Notes under the pieces: generated by a model
What the model was told of the DNA's origin: nothing
Database searches by the model: none
The model's input: only the letters and a program-made list of their open reading frames with translations
Translations under genes and position numbers: made by a program
From: Sphaerotilus natans
Lineage (GTDB): Bacteria; Pseudomonadota; Gammaproteobacteria; Burkholderiales; Burkholderiaceae_C
Direction of reading: 5' to 3'
Assembly: GCF_900156335.1 (NCBI RefSeq)
Contig: NZ_FTMZ01000008.1
Location: 62,001 to 126,000 of the forward strand
DNA length: 64,000 bases
Part shown: positions 16,849 through 38,643 of the stretch, piece after piece
Position numbering within the stretch: the stretch's first letter is position 1
Layout: every line of letters begins with the position of its first letter

Positions 16849-19800
16849 TCAGATCGATCCGGTCGTCCAGTCGGCATCGGCTTCGGCGGCTGCCTCGTTG
16901 CCGTGCCCACGCTCCGGGGTCGCGGAGACACCGAGCGTTGCCATCAGCTCGGCGACGATGTCGCCGACGCTCAGCCCCTGGAGGAAGCGCGCGAACGGGA
17001 TGTCGACGCCCCAGTGGCGGCGCAGGCCGTTGCGCAGCTCGACGGCCATCAGCGAGTCCATGCCCAGGGCCAGCAGGCTCTCGTCGGCCGGAACGCTCTC
17101 GCCGCGGGGCAGCCGCAGCACGCGGGCGACCTGCGCGGTGACATGCCCATGCAGCCACGCCGGCCGGTCGGCCGGTGCGCAGCGCTCGAACTGCTGGCGC
17201 GGCGTCGCGACGGGCACCTCGGCCGCGGCGGGCGCGGTCGTCTCGCCCGCGGTCACGGGCACCGTGCCGCTCTGCGGGCGTGCCTGCGGCATCCCGACCG
17301 TGTCGGCCAGCAGCTCGGCGAACAGCGCCGGCACGACCGCGGCATGGCCGCGCATGCGTTCCCGGTCCAGTGGCATCACCGCCACCTGCGCCTGGGCCGA
17401 TCCGAGCAGCCGGCCCAGCACCGCGAGGCCCTGCGTCGGCTCGATGCGGCCATGGCCCTGCGTCGACAGGTGCCGGGCACGGTCGGCGTCCATGCGCGCG
17501 GCCGCCCCGACCTCGGACCAGATGCCCCAGGCGATCGCCACGGCCGGCCGCCCGGCCGCACGCCGCTGCTGGCACAGGGCGTCGAGCGCGCTGTTGGCCG
17601 CCGCGTAGGCGCCCAGGCCCAGGTCGCCGGTCAGCGCGGTGATCGAGGAGAAGGCGACGAAGAAGTCCAGGGGGCGGTCCCGGGTGAGGGCGTCCAGGTG
17701 GCGGGCGCCCAGCACCTTGGGCGCGAGCACGGCCGCGAAGCGCTCCGCATCGGTCTGCAGCAGCAGGCCGGTGGTGTCGCTGGCGGCTGCGGCGTGCAGC
17801 ACGCCGGCCAGCGGATGCGCCGCCGCGATGCCGTCGAGCACCGCCGCCAGCGCCGCACGATCGGCGACATCGGCGACCCGCAGCTGCACCTGCCCGCCTT
17901 CGGCCGCGACCCGGTCCTGCAGCGCCGCCAGATCGCGGGCCTGCTCGGCCGAGGGTTCACGCCGCGCCAGCAGCAGCAGGTGACGCGCGCCTTGCCCGAT
18001 CATCCAGTGCGCCACCGCCCGGCCCAGGCCGCCCAGGCCGCCGGTGATCAGGTAGGTCGCCTCGGGGCGCAGCGGCAGACGGGGCGATGCGGGCTCCTGC
18101 TCCTCGTGGCGCACCAGCCGGGCGACATGGCGATGACCGCCCCGCAGCGCCAGGCGCCTTTCTGCCGGCAGCGTGTCGGGAGCCGCCAGCGCCGCCAGCA
18201 GCGCCTCGGCCTGTGCGGCCGCCGGCGCCGCGCCATCCAGGTCGATGCAGGTGCAGGCCAGCTCGGGGTGCTCGACGCCGATCGCCGCCGCCAGTCCCCA
18301 CCAGGCGGCCTGGTCGGCGCCCTGCAGCCGGTCACCGTCCTGCACCGGCTGCGCGTCGCGGCTCACCAGCCACAGCCGCGGTGCCGGGCCCGGCCGGGTG
18401 GCCAGCGCCTGCACCACCGGCAGCACGGCCGTGGCGACCTCGCAGGGCCCGGCCGTCTCGCCCGCCAGGTCGGGCAGGCAGATCACGCCCTGCAGGTCGG
18501 GCATCTCGGCCAGCCGCCGACCGAGGTCCGCGTCCGTCCGTGGCGCGAGCACCATCTGCCGGCCGTGCCCCTGCAGGCCCGCGACCAGCCGCGCGCCCAG
18601 GCCATCGGCATCTCCCAGCACCAGCCAGCCGCCCGGCTGCACAGGGGGCTCAGGCGTCAAGCTCGGCCCGCGCGGCGCGCGCGCCAGCAGCAGCACCTGC
18701 CCGAGCGCGCTGTCGGCCAGCGCGGCCGACGGGCTGGCGACGACCGACTCGAAGCCGGCCTCGGCCAGCAGCGCCTCCCAGGCCGCGACCGGCAGCAGCG
18801 GATGGCCCTGGCGCTCGTCGGCGGCGCGCCACCAGCCTTCGGTCAGGCCGAAGCTCAGGTCGATCCAGCGCCGCGCGCCGCTGGCCTCCACCAGCACGAG
18901 CAGCCCGCCCGGGGCGAGCAGGCTGCGGGCATGGCGCAGGCTGGTGCGCAGATCCTCGGTGGCGTGCAGCACATTGGCGGCGATCACGATGTCCTGCTGC
19001 CCGGGCAGGAAGCCCTGGGCCGCCGGCGGGCGCTCGATGTCGAGCGCAGACAGCACCAGGCCGCCCGAGGCCAGGTGGTGGGCAAAGCGCTCGCCGGCCT
19101 GCTTGACGAAGGCCCGCCCCTGGTCGGTGAAGGTGTAGCGCAGCCGGCCCGGCAGCCGCTCGGCGAGCCGGGGCAGCAGCGCGGCGGTCGTGCCGCCGGT
19201 GCCCGCGCCGATCTCCAGCACGCGCAGGCCCCGGTCGGTCGGCAGCGCCTCGATCGCGCGCCCGATCGCCGTCTCGACCAGCGTGTTCATCAGCCGCGAG
19301 GCCGCCGTCTCGCGGTAGAGCCGCTCGGCGGTGTTGTCCTGGAACAGCAGGTCCAGCGCCTGGGCCTGGCCGCGCAGCAGCGCCGGCAGCGCCGGCGCGA
19401 AGCGGGTCAGCAGCGTGCACTCGATCGCCGCTGCCGCACCGACCTGCCCGGGCAGCCCGGCCGCCCAGGCCGCCAGATCGATCGCCGGTGCGTCGCGCAT
19501 CACCCGCCAGCGCGGCCCCTCGCGCTGCAGCCAGCCGTCCTCGGCCAGCATCGCCAGCAGCCGCGCGAAGAGCCGGCGGTGGGCCGGCACCACGCCGAGC
19601 GCCTGTGCGGCTTGCGCCTCGTCCCAGACCTGGCCTTCACGCAGCGGCCAGCCGCCTTGCGCGAACAGGGCCAGCACCGGGGTGCTGCAGGCCTGCTCCA
19701 GCCGGTCGATCGCCTCCAGCGCCGGGCGCAGGGCCTCGCCCTCCATCTGCCAGGCGACTTCGGCCTGCAGCAGCGGCGCAAGCGGCGTCAGCGGGCGCAG

Positions 19801-22722
19801 CGCCGCGGCCGCCTCGCCCCAGCGGCCCTGATCGCGCCAGACCGTGCGGTGCAGCAGCGCCTCGGCCGGGGATGCGGACGCGGTCTGCGGCGAGGGCGCC
19901 GGCCGGGGCGCTGGCCCGCGGTCCGGTTCCGACGCCGCGGCCCAGTGACGGCTGCGCTGAAAAGGATAGGTCGGCAGCGATGAGGGCGCCAGCGCCCGCC
20001 CGGGCGCGCACAGCCCGGCGGCACGCCAGTCCGGCGTCACCCCGCGCACCAGCAGCGCGGCAAGGCTGTCGCGCATGCGGCGCTGGTCGTCCTCGCCTTG
20101 GCGCAGGCTGGGCACCAGCAGCGCCGTCGGGCCCGGCTCGGCGCCACCGGCCAGCGCCTCGATGACCGCGCCGGCCATGCCCGCCAGCGTCGCCTGCGGG
20201 CCGATCTCCAGGAACAGCCGGCAGCCCTGCGCATGCAGCGTGGCCACGCCGTCGGCGAAGCGCACCGTCTCGCGCAGGTGGCGGCACCAGTAGGCCGGAT
20301 CGAGCAGCTCGGCCTCGACGCGCCGGCCGCTCAGCCCGGAGACGACCGCAATCTGCGGCGGCGACAGGCGCACGGTCGCCAGCACCGCCGCGAAATCGCC
20401 GAGCACCGCATCGAGCAGCGGCGAGTGCGCCGCCACCGGAATGGCCAGATCGCGCACCGTCAGGCCCGCGGCCTGCATCGCGGCCGCGACCCGCGCGACG
20501 CTGTCGGCGCCGCCCGAGATCACCACGCTCTGCGGGCCGTTGACCGCCGCCAGGTCCACATCCTCCAGGCCGGCGATGAAGCGGCGCGCCTGCGCCTCGT
20601 CGGCGATGGCCGATAGCATGCGCCCGGGGGCTTGTGCCATCAGCCGGCCGCGCGCGATGACCAGCCGCAGCCCGTCCTCGACCGACATCACGCCGGCCAC
20701 GCAGGCCGCGGCATAGTCGCCCAGGCTGTGGCCCAGCACCATCGCCGGCACCACGCCCCAGTGGCGCCACAGCGCCGCCAGCGCGCACTCCAGCGCGAAG
20801 TTCGCCGCCTGGCCGCAGGGGTGCGACTCGATCAGGTCGCGGTGGGCCGGCGGCGCGGCCGGGTAGAGCAGCTCGACCAGCGAGCGCCCCAGCTCGGCCT
20901 GCATCACCGGCTCGCAGCGCTCGATGACCGCGCGGAACACCGGCTGGCCGTCGAACAGCGTGCGGCCCATCTGCAGGTACTGCGCTCCCTGGCCGGCGAA
21001 CAGGAAGGCCAGCTTCGGGGCGCCCTGCGGCGGCACCGTGCCGTGGTGGACCTCGGCCTCGTCGGCCGTCGCGTGGTCGTCGGCCCAGGCGCGCAGGCGC
21101 TCGCCCAGCGCCGCCGCGCTGTCGCCCACCAGGGCCAGCCGCTGGCCGAAGGCCTGGCGCGAGGTCGCCGCGCTTGCGCACAGCGCGCCGAGGGCGGCGT
21201 CGGGGGTGCGCGCCAGCAGGTCCGCATGGCGGCGGGCCAGCGCGCGCAGCGCCTGCGGATGGCGCGCCGACAGCGTCAGCAGCTGCCAGCGCTGGGCGTC
21301 GGTCGCGGCCGCGGCCGTGGCTCCCGCCTCATCCTCAGCCACCGCCGGCGCCTGTTCGATCAGCACATGGGCGTTGGCGCCACCGAGACCGAAGGAGCTG
21401 ACGCCGGCGATGCGCGGCCCGGGTGCCTCCGGCCAGGGCATCAGCGTGTCCGCCACCCGCAGCCGGCCGTCGAGCCAGTCGATGTGCGTGCTGGCCTGGC
21501 GGAAATTCGGCTGCGGCGGCAGCCGGCCGTGCTGCAGCATCAGGACGACCTTGATCAGGCCGATGACGCCCGCGGCCTCCTCCAGGTGGCCGATGGCGGC
21601 CTTGACCGAGCCGACCGTCAGCGGCTGCGCCGCATCGCGTGCACCGAAGACGCTGGCCAGCGCCCGCATCTCGATCGGATCGCCGAGCCGCGTGCCGGTG
21701 CCGTGGGCCTCGACATAGCCGACCTGCGCCGGCTCCAGCCGCGCATCGGCCAACGCCTGGCGGATCAGCGTGGCCTGCGCGGTGGCGCTGGGCACGGTCA
21801 GGCCGCTGCTCGGGCCGTCATGGTTGGTCGCGCTGCCGCGGATCAGCGCCAGGATCGGATCGCCCGCCGCCTGTGCATCCGACAGGCGCTTGAGCACGAC
21901 CAGGCCGCAGCCTTCACCGCGCCCATAGCCGTCGGCGGCGGCATCGAAGGTCTTGCAGCGGCCGTCCGGCGCCAGCGCCTGCAGCTGCGACTGCACGACA
22001 TGGCCCAGCGCGGTGACCATCAGGTGGCTGCCGCCGGCCAGGGCCAGGTCGCTGCTGCGCCGGCGCAGGCTCTCGCAGGCCTGGTGCACGCTGATCAGCG
22101 AGGCCGAGCAGGCGGTGTCGATCACCAGGCTCGGCCCCTGCAGGCCCAGCACATAGGACAGCCGGCCGGCGGCGAAGATCGGGCTGTTGCCGGTGGTGGC
22201 GTGGGCCTCGGCGCGCTGTGCTTCGTCGATCAGGCCGAGGTACTCGCTGGGCGTCACGCCGACGAAGACGCCCGAGCGGCTGTGGCGCAGCGAGGCCGGC
22301 GCGATGCCGGCGCGCTCCAGCGCCTCCCAGGCCACCTCCAGCAGCAGGCGCTGCTGCGGGTCCATCAGGGCCGCCTCGCGCGGCGAGATGCCGAAGAAGG
22401 CCGCGTCGAAGGCCGCGATGTCGCCGTCCAGGAAGGCCCCGTCGCGCACATAGGTCTTGCCGGGGGTGGCCGGCTGCGGGTCGTGGCAGGCGTCGCGGTC
22501 CCAGCGCGCGGCCGGCACCGGGCCGACCTGGTCGGCGCCGGCACACAGCCGCTCCCAGAAGGCCTCGGGGCTGTCGGCGCCCGGCACGCGACAAGCCATG
22601 CCGATGATGGCGATCGGTTCGTGCTGCTGGTCCTGCAGCGCCTCCAGGCGCTGGCGGGTCTTCTGCAGGGCCTGCAATGCCTTGACCAGCTGCGTTCGGG
22701 TGTCAGGTGCGGTATCGCTCAT
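16849..22722 (-). CDS. Type I PKS 'B': KS-AT-cMT-KR-ACP
   Basis: A 1957-residue single-module cis-AT PKS. A short N-terminal coiled coil ([18 protein letters not shown]) is typical of PKS docking and suits the Leu/Glu-rich C-terminal tail of protein A. Domains: KS (~35-460, active Cys near 205 in DTACSASL), AT (~570-870, GHSLGDY, VAAHS at the specificity site), C-methyltransferase (~1150-1330, [11 protein letters not shown]), KR (~1557-1720, [11 protein letters not shown] and AYAAAN intact, no LDD motif), ACP (~1889, [11 protein letters not shown]). There is no DH, so the expected unit is an alpha-methyl-beta-hydroxy extension. I prefer ATG 22722 over an in-frame TTG at 22737 because it leaves the usual 25-nt gap and follows an AAAAGAA stretch. 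The AT is strikingly similar to AT1 of protein A, which suggests duplication. Confidence 0.95.
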   Translation of the reverse strand: MSDTAPDTRTQLVKALQALQKTRQRLEALQDQQHEPIAIIGMACRVPGADSPEAFWERLCAGADQVGPVPAARWDRDACHDPQPATPGKTYVRDGAFLDGDIAAFDAAFFGISPREAALMDPQQRLLLEVAWEALERAGIAPASLRHSRSGVFVGVTPSEYLGLIDEAQRAEAHATTGNSPIFAAGRLSYVLGLQGPSLVIDTACSASLISVHQACESLRRRSSDLALAGGSHLMVTALGHVVQSQLQALAPDGRCKTFDAAADGYGRGEGCGLVVLKRLSDAQAAGDPILALIRGSATNHDGPSSGLTVPSATAQATLIRQALADARLEPAQVGYVEAHGTGTRLGDPIEMRALASVFGARDAAQPLTVGSVKAAIGHLEEAAGVIGLIKVVLMLQHGRLPPQPNFRQASTHIDWLDGRLRVADTLMPWPEAPGPRIAGVSSFGLGGANAHVLIEQAPAVAEDEAGATAAAATDAQRWQLLTLSARHPQALRALARRHADLLARTPDAALGALCASAATSRQAFGQRLALVGDSAAALGERLRAWADDHATADEAEVHHGTVPPQGAPKLAFLFAGQGAQYLQMGRTLFDGQPVFRAVIERCEPVMQAELGRSLVELLYPAAPPAHRDLIESHPCGQAANFALECALAALWRHWGVVPAMVLGHSLGDYAAACVAGVMSVEDGLRLVIARGRLMAQAPGRMLSAIADEAQARRFIAGLEDVDLAAVNGPQSVVISGGADSVARVAAAMQAAGLTVRDLAIPVAAHSPLLDAVLGDFAAVLATVRLSPPQIAVVSGLSGRRVEAELLDPAYWCRHLRETVRFADGVATLHAQGCRLFLEIGPQATLAGMAGAVIEALAGGAEPGPTALLVPSLRQGEDDQRRMRDSLAALLVRGVTPDWRAAGLCAPGRALAPSSLPTYPFQRSRHWAAASEPDRGPAPRPAPSPQTASASPAEALLHRTVWRDQGRWGEAAAALRPLTPLAPLLQAEVAWQMEGEALRPALEAIDRLEQACSTPVLALFAQGGWPLREGQVWDEAQAAQALGVVPAHRRLFARLLAMLAEDGWLQREGPRWRVMRDAPAIDLAAWAAGLPGQVGAAAAIECTLLTRFAPALPALLRGQAQALDLLFQDNTAERLYRETAASRLMNTLVETAIGRAIEALPTDRGLRVLEIGAGTGGTTAALLPRLAERLPGRLRYTFTDQGRAFVKQAGERFAHHLASGGLVLSALDIERPPAAQGFLPGQQDIVIAANVLHATEDLRTSLRHARSLLAPGGLLVLVEASGARRWIDLSFGLTEGWWRAADERQGHPLLPVAAWEALLAEAGFESVVASPSAALADSALGQVLLLARAPRGPSLTPEPPVQPGGWLVLGDADGLGARLVAGLQGHGRQMVLAPRTDADLGRRLAEMPDLQGVICLPDLAGETAGPCEVATAVLPVVQALATRPGPAPRLWLVSRDAQPVQDGDRLQGADQAAWWGLAAAIGVEHPELACTCIDLDGAAPAAAQAEALLAALAAPDTLPAERRLALRGGHRHVARLVRHEEQEPASPRLPLRPEATYLITGGLGGLGRAVAHWMIGQGARHLLLLARREPSAEQARDLAALQDRVAAEGGQVQLRVADVADRAALAAVLDGIAAAHPLAGVLHAAAASDTTGLLLQTDAERFAAVLAPKVLGARHLDALTRDRPLDFFVAFSSITALTGDLGLGAYAAANSALDALCQQRRAAGRPAVAIAWGIWSEVGAAARMDADRARHLSTQGHGRIEPTQGLAVLGRLLGSAQAQVAVMPLDRERMRGHAAVVPALFAELLADTVGMPQARPQSGTVPVTAGETTAPAAAEVPVATPRQQFERCAPADRPAWLHGHVTAQVARVLRLPRGESVPADESLLALGMDSLMAVELRNGLRRHWGVDIPFARFLQGLSVGDIVAELMATLGVSATPERGHGNEAAAEADADWTTGSI

Positions 22723-22747
22723 CGGCGTTCTTTTCAAGGATTCAGTC

Positions 22748-34336
<11,589 letters not shown>

Positions 34337-34406
34337 GGAATCACCGGGGTCAGGAAAGACAGGCGCTCAGAAGCGGTGGAAAGCGACGAGAAGCAGCGAA
34401 AAGCGC

Positions 34407-35495
34407 TCAGCGCAGCTGGATCACGGGCGACTGCGGCAGCTGGTTGGGATTGAGCTCGGTCTGCGCGAAGACGAACTGCAGGCCCTGGAAGGCGGTGCGG
34501 TAGCGCATCGCCCCGGCGCGGTCGGAGACGACGTACTTGCGTCCGGCGTACTCGACGCTGGCGGCCTCGGGCTCGGTCAGCTCACTGGTGGCCTCGATGC
34601 GCAGGATGGCGTCGCGCTGGCCGGCCGGCAGGCCCGCGCGCAGGGCCTCGGGCAGGATGTCGGCGTGCTTGCCGTCGAAGGCCATCGCGTACAGCGTGCC
34701 GACGAAGGTGCGCAGCTTCAGCTCGATGCTGAAGCCGGGCGCCAGCGGCTGGCTGCCCAGGGCCTTGATCTGCGCCCGGGCGCCCTCGCGCGCCGTCAGC
34801 CGCTGCAGGGCGGCGCCCGCGCGCTCGTCGGCCGAAATGCGCAGTTGCGTGCCGGCGGCGTCCGTGCCCGTCACCAGGGCCCGCGCGCCCTGCAGGGTCT
34901 GCAGCGCCTCGACCACGCGCAGGAAGTCGGCGTAGTTGTCCGGATCATCGGCATCGAAGCCGTTGTTCAGCACGATCTTCTGGCCGCCGGCGGTCGTCAG
35001 CACGAGCTGCTCGCCGAGCATGCGCACCAGCGTCGTGACCGAGAAGCCCTGTCCGGCCAGACCCGCGAAGGTGCGCGGATCCACCGGCTTCATGATGACC
35101 GCCGAGAAGCCCGGGCCGCTCAGCGGCGCGAAGTTGAACATCGGCGCCTCGGTGGCGCTGCCGCTCAGGCCGAGCATGCGGGTGAAGGTCTCGGCCACGC
35201 CCGGCATCGGGGTGAGCGCGTTCGACATCGAGCCGTTGGCGCCCCGCGTGAAGCTGAAGCTGGCGTTGATCGGGCCCATCTGCAGGAAATAGGGCGGATG
35301 GCCGTTCTGGATGCGTGCCAGGTTCAGCAGCGTCTGCTGATTGCCGACCTGGGCCTGGGCATCGGCGTATTCGACATAGCGGGTGCGCAGCGCGCTCGGG
35401 CCTGCGCAGCCGGCCAGCACCACCGCGGCGGCCGTGGCGGACAGGACAAGCAGGCGACGCGGCAAGGCGCGCGACAGACGGACAGGAGACGACAT
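34407..35495 (-). CDS. Predicted outer-membrane/periplasmic lipoprotein, function unknown
   Basis: A 362-residue protein that I do not recognise as a named family. Arg-rich residues 1-14, a hydrophobic stretch and the lipobox LAGC (Cys30) give a clear lipoprotein signal peptide. The mature part has no membrane segment; it is a mixed, Ala/Leu-rich globular sequence. ATG 35495 is preferred because AAGG lies 6 nt upstream; an in-frame ATG at 35513 would add six residues. It sits between the DUF697 gene (172-nt gap) and PKS A (70-nt gap), on the same strand, inside what looks like the biosynthetic operon. A role in export or envelope protection is inferred from position only. Confidence 0.85.
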   Translation of the reverse strand: MSSPVRLSRALPRRLLVLSATAAAVVLAGCAGPSALRTRYVEYADAQAQVGNQQTLLNLARIQNGHPPYFLQMGPINASFSFTRGANGSMSNALTPMPGVAETFTRMLGLSGSATEAPMFNFAPLSGPGFSAVIMKPVDPRTFAGLAGQGFSVTTLVRMLGEQLVLTTAGGQKIVLNNGFDADDPDNYADFLRVVEALQTLQGARALVTGTDAAGTQLRISADERAGAALQRLTAREGARAQIKALGSQPLAPGFSIELKLRTFVGTLYAMAFDGKHADILPEALRAGLPAGQRDAILRIEATSELTEPEAASVEYAGRKYVVSDRAGAMRYRTAFQGLQFVFAQTELNPNQLPQSPVIQLR

Positions 35496-35667
35496 GGTGA
35501 ACCTTGGCGACATGAAGCGGGGGGAAGGAAGGCAAGCGGTCGAAAAGGCTGGTGCCCCCTCTGCTGGCGTGCAAGCGTGCAGGCGTGCAAAAGCGGGGGA
35601 GGGGGACCAGCCGTCCTGGTGCTCACGCAGAGGTGGGCCTCCAGGAACTCACGGTCTCAGGGAAGAC

Positions 35668-36210
35668 TCAGGCGGCCTTGGCCTTGACGACCTCGGCCCC
35701 TTCCTTGACCTTCTCCTTGAACATTTCCTTGAACTTGACCGGATCGAAGTTGTCGATCGTGCCGCCGGTCTCGAAGTGCTTGGTCAGCACCTTGCCGGTG
35801 GCGTAGGTGACGGCGGCCGAGGTGGCCGACAGACCGGCCGCACCGGCGATCGAGCCCAGCACCGGCACGGCCTTGGCCAGACTGGCCAGGCCGGTCATCG
35901 CCACGATCACGCCGGCGCCGCTGACCAGCGAGGTCAGCAGCGAGCGCACCAGCTTCTCCTTGAAGGGCACGTCGTAGATCTTGCACAGGCTGTGCGCCAT
36001 GTCGATCTGGATGCCCATGATGGCGGCCAGATCGACGCCGGGCACGGGGATCAGACTCACGCCGGTGGCGGCGATGACGTGGTTCTTGACAACATCGTTG
36101 GCCAGCAGCAGGCGGTCCGAGCGGACCACGTCCGAGACCAGCACCGGGTCCGGGGTGGCGGGGGTGTCGACGGCCTTGGCTTCGACCTCGACGGTATCGG
36201 TGGAGCTCAT
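35668..36210 (-). CDS. DUF697 (YcjF-like) family membrane-associated protein
   Basis: About 180 residues. The core (around residues 45-150) carries the pattern typical of DUF697: a conserved IPVPGVD, then a QIDMAHSLCKIY segment, followed by two Ala/Gly-rich hydrophobic stretches (~85-135). The C-terminus is Lys/Glu-rich and probably helical. DUF697 usually follows a GTPase domain or sits beside one; here it stands alone with no GTPase gene nearby. I chose ATG 36210 because GGAG lies 9 nt upstream; ATG 36225 is an alternative that lacks a visible ribosome site. It is co-directional with its neighbours. The role is unknown; a membrane-linked function with the SPFH protein and exporters is inference from context. 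Confidence 0.75.
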   Translation of the reverse strand: MSSTDTVEVEAKAVDTPATPDPVLVSDVVRSDRLLLANDVVKNHVIAATGVSLIPVPGVDLAAIMGIQIDMAHSLCKIYDVPFKEKLVRSLLTSLVSGAGVIVAMTGLASLAKAVPVLGSIAGAAGLSATSAAVTYATGKVLTKHFETGGTIDNFDPVKFKEMFKEKVKEGAEVVKAKAA

Positions 36211-36373
36211 GAGAGCGTTCTCCATGGATTGAGTGGAACTGCAAAGCGCGACAGGTGACGCGGCGGTCTCCTGCGCATCGAGGGGGAGTGACTTCTTCCT
36301 TCTGGCGATGGGGGGTCCTTTCGTGGGGCAGAGTCAGCGGGATGCACCGGTCGATCCCGGCGTGGACCGGCCC

Positions 36374-36622
36374 TCACGACGCCGCGGACGGCGGCTTGGC
36401 CGGGGGCGCGCTCGGCGCCGGTGCGGGAGCAGGCGCAGGCGCGCGGCGGCGCTGCGGCGGATCGCCGGCCAGCACGAACAGCGCCCCCAGCACCGGCGAC
36501 ATCAGCAGCGAGGCCCAGAAGTAGCCCCAGAAGCCCCACTTGCGGTGGCGGCCGAGCACCGCCACGAGCAGGCTGCCAAGGACGTACAGGATGGGCAGGA
36601 CATGCGGACTCAGAGCAGACAT
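36374..36622 (-). CDS. Small two-helix membrane protein with Pro/Ala tail
   Basis: An 82-residue protein with two hydrophobic helices (~7-24 and ~30-53) separated by a basic, Trp-rich turn (RHRKWGFWGYFW), then an Arg cluster and a low-complexity Pro/Ala C-terminal tail. ATG 36622 was chosen because the hydrophobic N-terminus starts there; the longer upstream reading is Arg/Pro-rich and overlaps the preceding gene. It begins 4 nt after the stop of the periplasmic-binding-protein-like gene, so the two are almost certainly co-translated. I do not recognise the family. Confidence 0.65.
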   Translation of the reverse strand: MSALSPHVLPILYVLGSLLVAVLGRHRKWGFWGYFWASLLMSPVLGALFVLAGDPPQRRRAPAPAPAPAPSAPPAKPPSAAS

Positions 36623-36626
36623 GGCA

Positions 36627-38633
36627 TCACCGTGAAGGAGAACTCGAAGGGGGTGTGGCGTGCGAGGCCGCCGGCGGGGCCGCACTGGCCGGCGCAGAGG
36701 CCACCTCGGGCTCGGGGGTGGACGCCGCATCGGACGCGGGCTCGGAGGCGGCCTCGGCACGCTGGCGGGCGGCCTTGGGCAGCGCGAAGGTGGCCGCCAC
36801 CGGCGGCATCTCCGAGGCGAACAGGTTCAGCAGCGCCGGATTGCTCTGGTGGCCGAGCGAGAGCAGGCGCTGCAGATCGACCTTGACCGCCGGCAGGTTG
36901 ACCAGCCCGCCGATGACGCCATCGACCGCCGAACGCAGCAGCATGCGCTCGACCGTCTTGACCGCCGGGCCGAAGTCGGGCTGGCGGCCCGCCTCGTCGA
37001 CGAACAGGGCCAGCCCTGGCGGCATGATGCGGTTGCCCGCCGCGCTGACGGCAAAGACCGGCAGGTTGACGCCGCGCAGCCGCCGCTCCAGCGCCGCCGT
37101 GTCGACGAAGCTCAGGTCATCGAAGCGCGCCAGCATCAGCGCCTGCACCTGGCCCTGTTCGGGCAGCGTCTGCAGGCAGCCCGCCAGATCGTCGTCGAGC
37201 GCCTCGTCGTGCACCACGCAGGTCTCGACGCGCAGCCCGGCGGCCTGGCCGAGCTGGCGCAGCTGTGCCAGATGATCGGGCAGCGTGTCGGGGTCGCGCG
37301 AGGCCACCAGCACGCCCAGCCGCTCGAACGGCAGGATGCGCCGGGCCAGCTCGAACTGCAGCGCCGCCATCTCCTCCATCGACGCCCCGGCCTGGAAGGC
37401 GCGGCTGAAGCCCGGGGGCAGCGGCGTGCCGGCCAGGTGTTCCTCCTGCTCGGCGCGTTCGAGCTGATAGCGCAGGTGCAGACCCGGCAGCGGCTGCCAC
37501 TGCCCGCTCACCAGCTCCTGGAACTCGTAGTGCTTGGCGCGCAGCTCGCCGTGCGCGTCGAAGGCGTGCAGCCCGGTCACGCCGATCCAGTACGGCATGA
37601 AGCGCAGCGCCGAGGCCACCGCCGACGTCCGGGTCGACTTGGCCGTCTCGATCGCGCGCGCCAGCAGCATCATCGCGTCGTAGCCCTGCGCGGCGTTGTG
37701 GTCGGGATCCTGCTGGTATGCGGCACGGTATCGCTCGACGAAGGCGGCATTGCGCCAGCCCGGCTGGCTGCTGCGGTACAGCGCCGGCACGATGGTCTCG
37801 TTGCCGGCGCGCCCGGCCGATTGCGCGAAGTCGCGCGAGTTGAGCGAATCGATGCCGATGATCGGCACCTGCACGCCCAGTTCGCGCAGCTGCTGCACCA
37901 TGCGCGCGCCAGGCTCGGTGGCGGCCGACAGGAACACCGCATCGAAGGACTTGGCGCGCAGCTCGGCCACCAGGCTGCGGTAGTCCTCGTCGCTGGCCTG
38001 GAAGGACACCCGGTGCGCGACCCGCAGGCCACGACCGACCGCCGCGTCCTCGAACAGGAAGGCCATCTCGCGGCTGTAGTCGTCGCGCGTGTTGAGCACC
38101 GCGACCTGCCCGTAGCCCAGCAGCGCGGTCAGGCTGGCGAGCTGGTCGGCCATGACCGGTCCGCTCGGGGCCATCCGGAAGACGTACTGGAAACCGTGGC
38201 CGGTCAGGCTCTTGCGGGTCGCGAACGGCGGCAGGAAGACCACGCGCGCGGCCTCGTAGACCAGCGAGGCCGGCACCGCCACCGCCGACGACCGGTGGCC
38301 CAGCACCGCCACGACCTCGTCGTCGTCGGCGAGCCGGTGCACCAGCGCGTTCTCGGCCACCGGGTCGGCGCTGCCCTGTTCGATGCGCAGGCGCACACGT
38401 CGCCCCAGGAGTTTTTCGGGGCGTGCGTTGAGCTGCGCCACGGCCAGCTCGATGCCCTTGACATAGTCGGTCTGCTGTGGGTCGCGCACTGCCGCGATGA
38501 CGATGTCGCCGCGTGTGTCCTGGGCGCGGCGGTCGCGGGCCTCGGCCATCGTGGCGTAGTCCGGTCCCGGCCAGTGGCTCCAGACGAACAAGGCGACCAG
38601 CAACAAGGCCACGGCAGACAGCACCCTCTTCAT
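36627..38633 (-). CDS. Periplasmic-binding-protein-like protein (type 1 fold, Leu/Ile/Val-BP family)
   Basis: A 668-residue protein. Residues ~4-20 form a signal peptide or signal anchor (LSAVALLLVALFVW). Residues ~40-390 follow the branched-chain amino-acid-binding (Peripla_BP_6) pattern, with IVIAAVRDPQQTDYVKGIEL, a VAVLGHRSSAVAVPA segment and AAQGYDAMMLLARAI. The C-terminal ~200 residues look like a second binding-protein-like lobe (RLGVLVASRDPDTLPDHLAQL...), and the tail is Ala/Pro/Ser-rich. That is about twice the length of a normal binding protein, and no permease or ATPase of the branched-chain amino-acid family lies nearby. ATG 38633 is supported by the Lys/Arg start of the signal peptide. 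It probably senses or binds a ligand at the outer face of the inner membrane; its place between SPFH/ABC genes and the PKS suggests a link to product export, which is inference. Confidence 0.75.
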   Translation of the reverse strand: MKRVLSAVALLLVALFVWSHWPGPDYATMAEARDRRAQDTRGDIVIAAVRDPQQTDYVKGIELAVAQLNARPEKLLGRRVRLRIEQGSADPVAENALVHRLADDDEVVAVLGHRSSAVAVPASLVYEAARVVFLPPFATRKSLTGHGFQYVFRMAPSGPVMADQLASLTALLGYGQVAVLNTRDDYSREMAFLFEDAAVGRGLRVAHRVSFQASDEDYRSLVAELRAKSFDAVFLSAATEPGARMVQQLRELGVQVPIIGIDSLNSRDFAQSAGRAGNETIVPALYRSSQPGWRNAAFVERYRAAYQQDPDHNAAQGYDAMMLLARAIETAKSTRTSAVASALRFMPYWIGVTGLHAFDAHGELRAKHYEFQELVSGQWQPLPGLHLRYQLERAEQEEHLAGTPLPPGFSRAFQAGASMEEMAALQFELARRILPFERLGVLVASRDPDTLPDHLAQLRQLGQAAGLRVETCVVHDEALDDDLAGCLQTLPEQGQVQALMLARFDDLSFVDTAALERRLRGVNLPVFAVSAAGNRIMPPGLALFVDEAGRQPDFGPAVKTVERMLLRSAVDGVIGGLVNLPAVKVDLQRLLSLGHQSNPALLNLFASEMPPVAATFALPKAARQRAEAASEPASDAASTPEPEVASAPASAAPPAASHATPPSSSPSR

Positions 38634-38643
38634 CACCGGGTTC

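Noticed and set aside
19800-20000. Possible dehydratase after the AT of PKS B
   Set aside because: No HxxxGxxxxP or Dxxx(Q/H) motif; the sequence passes from a post-AT linker into the methyltransferase region.
36347-36370. CCGGTC/GACCGG inverted repeat as a terminator
   Set aside because: Only 6 nt of stem, a 12-nt loop and no T-tract; expected by chance at this G+C.
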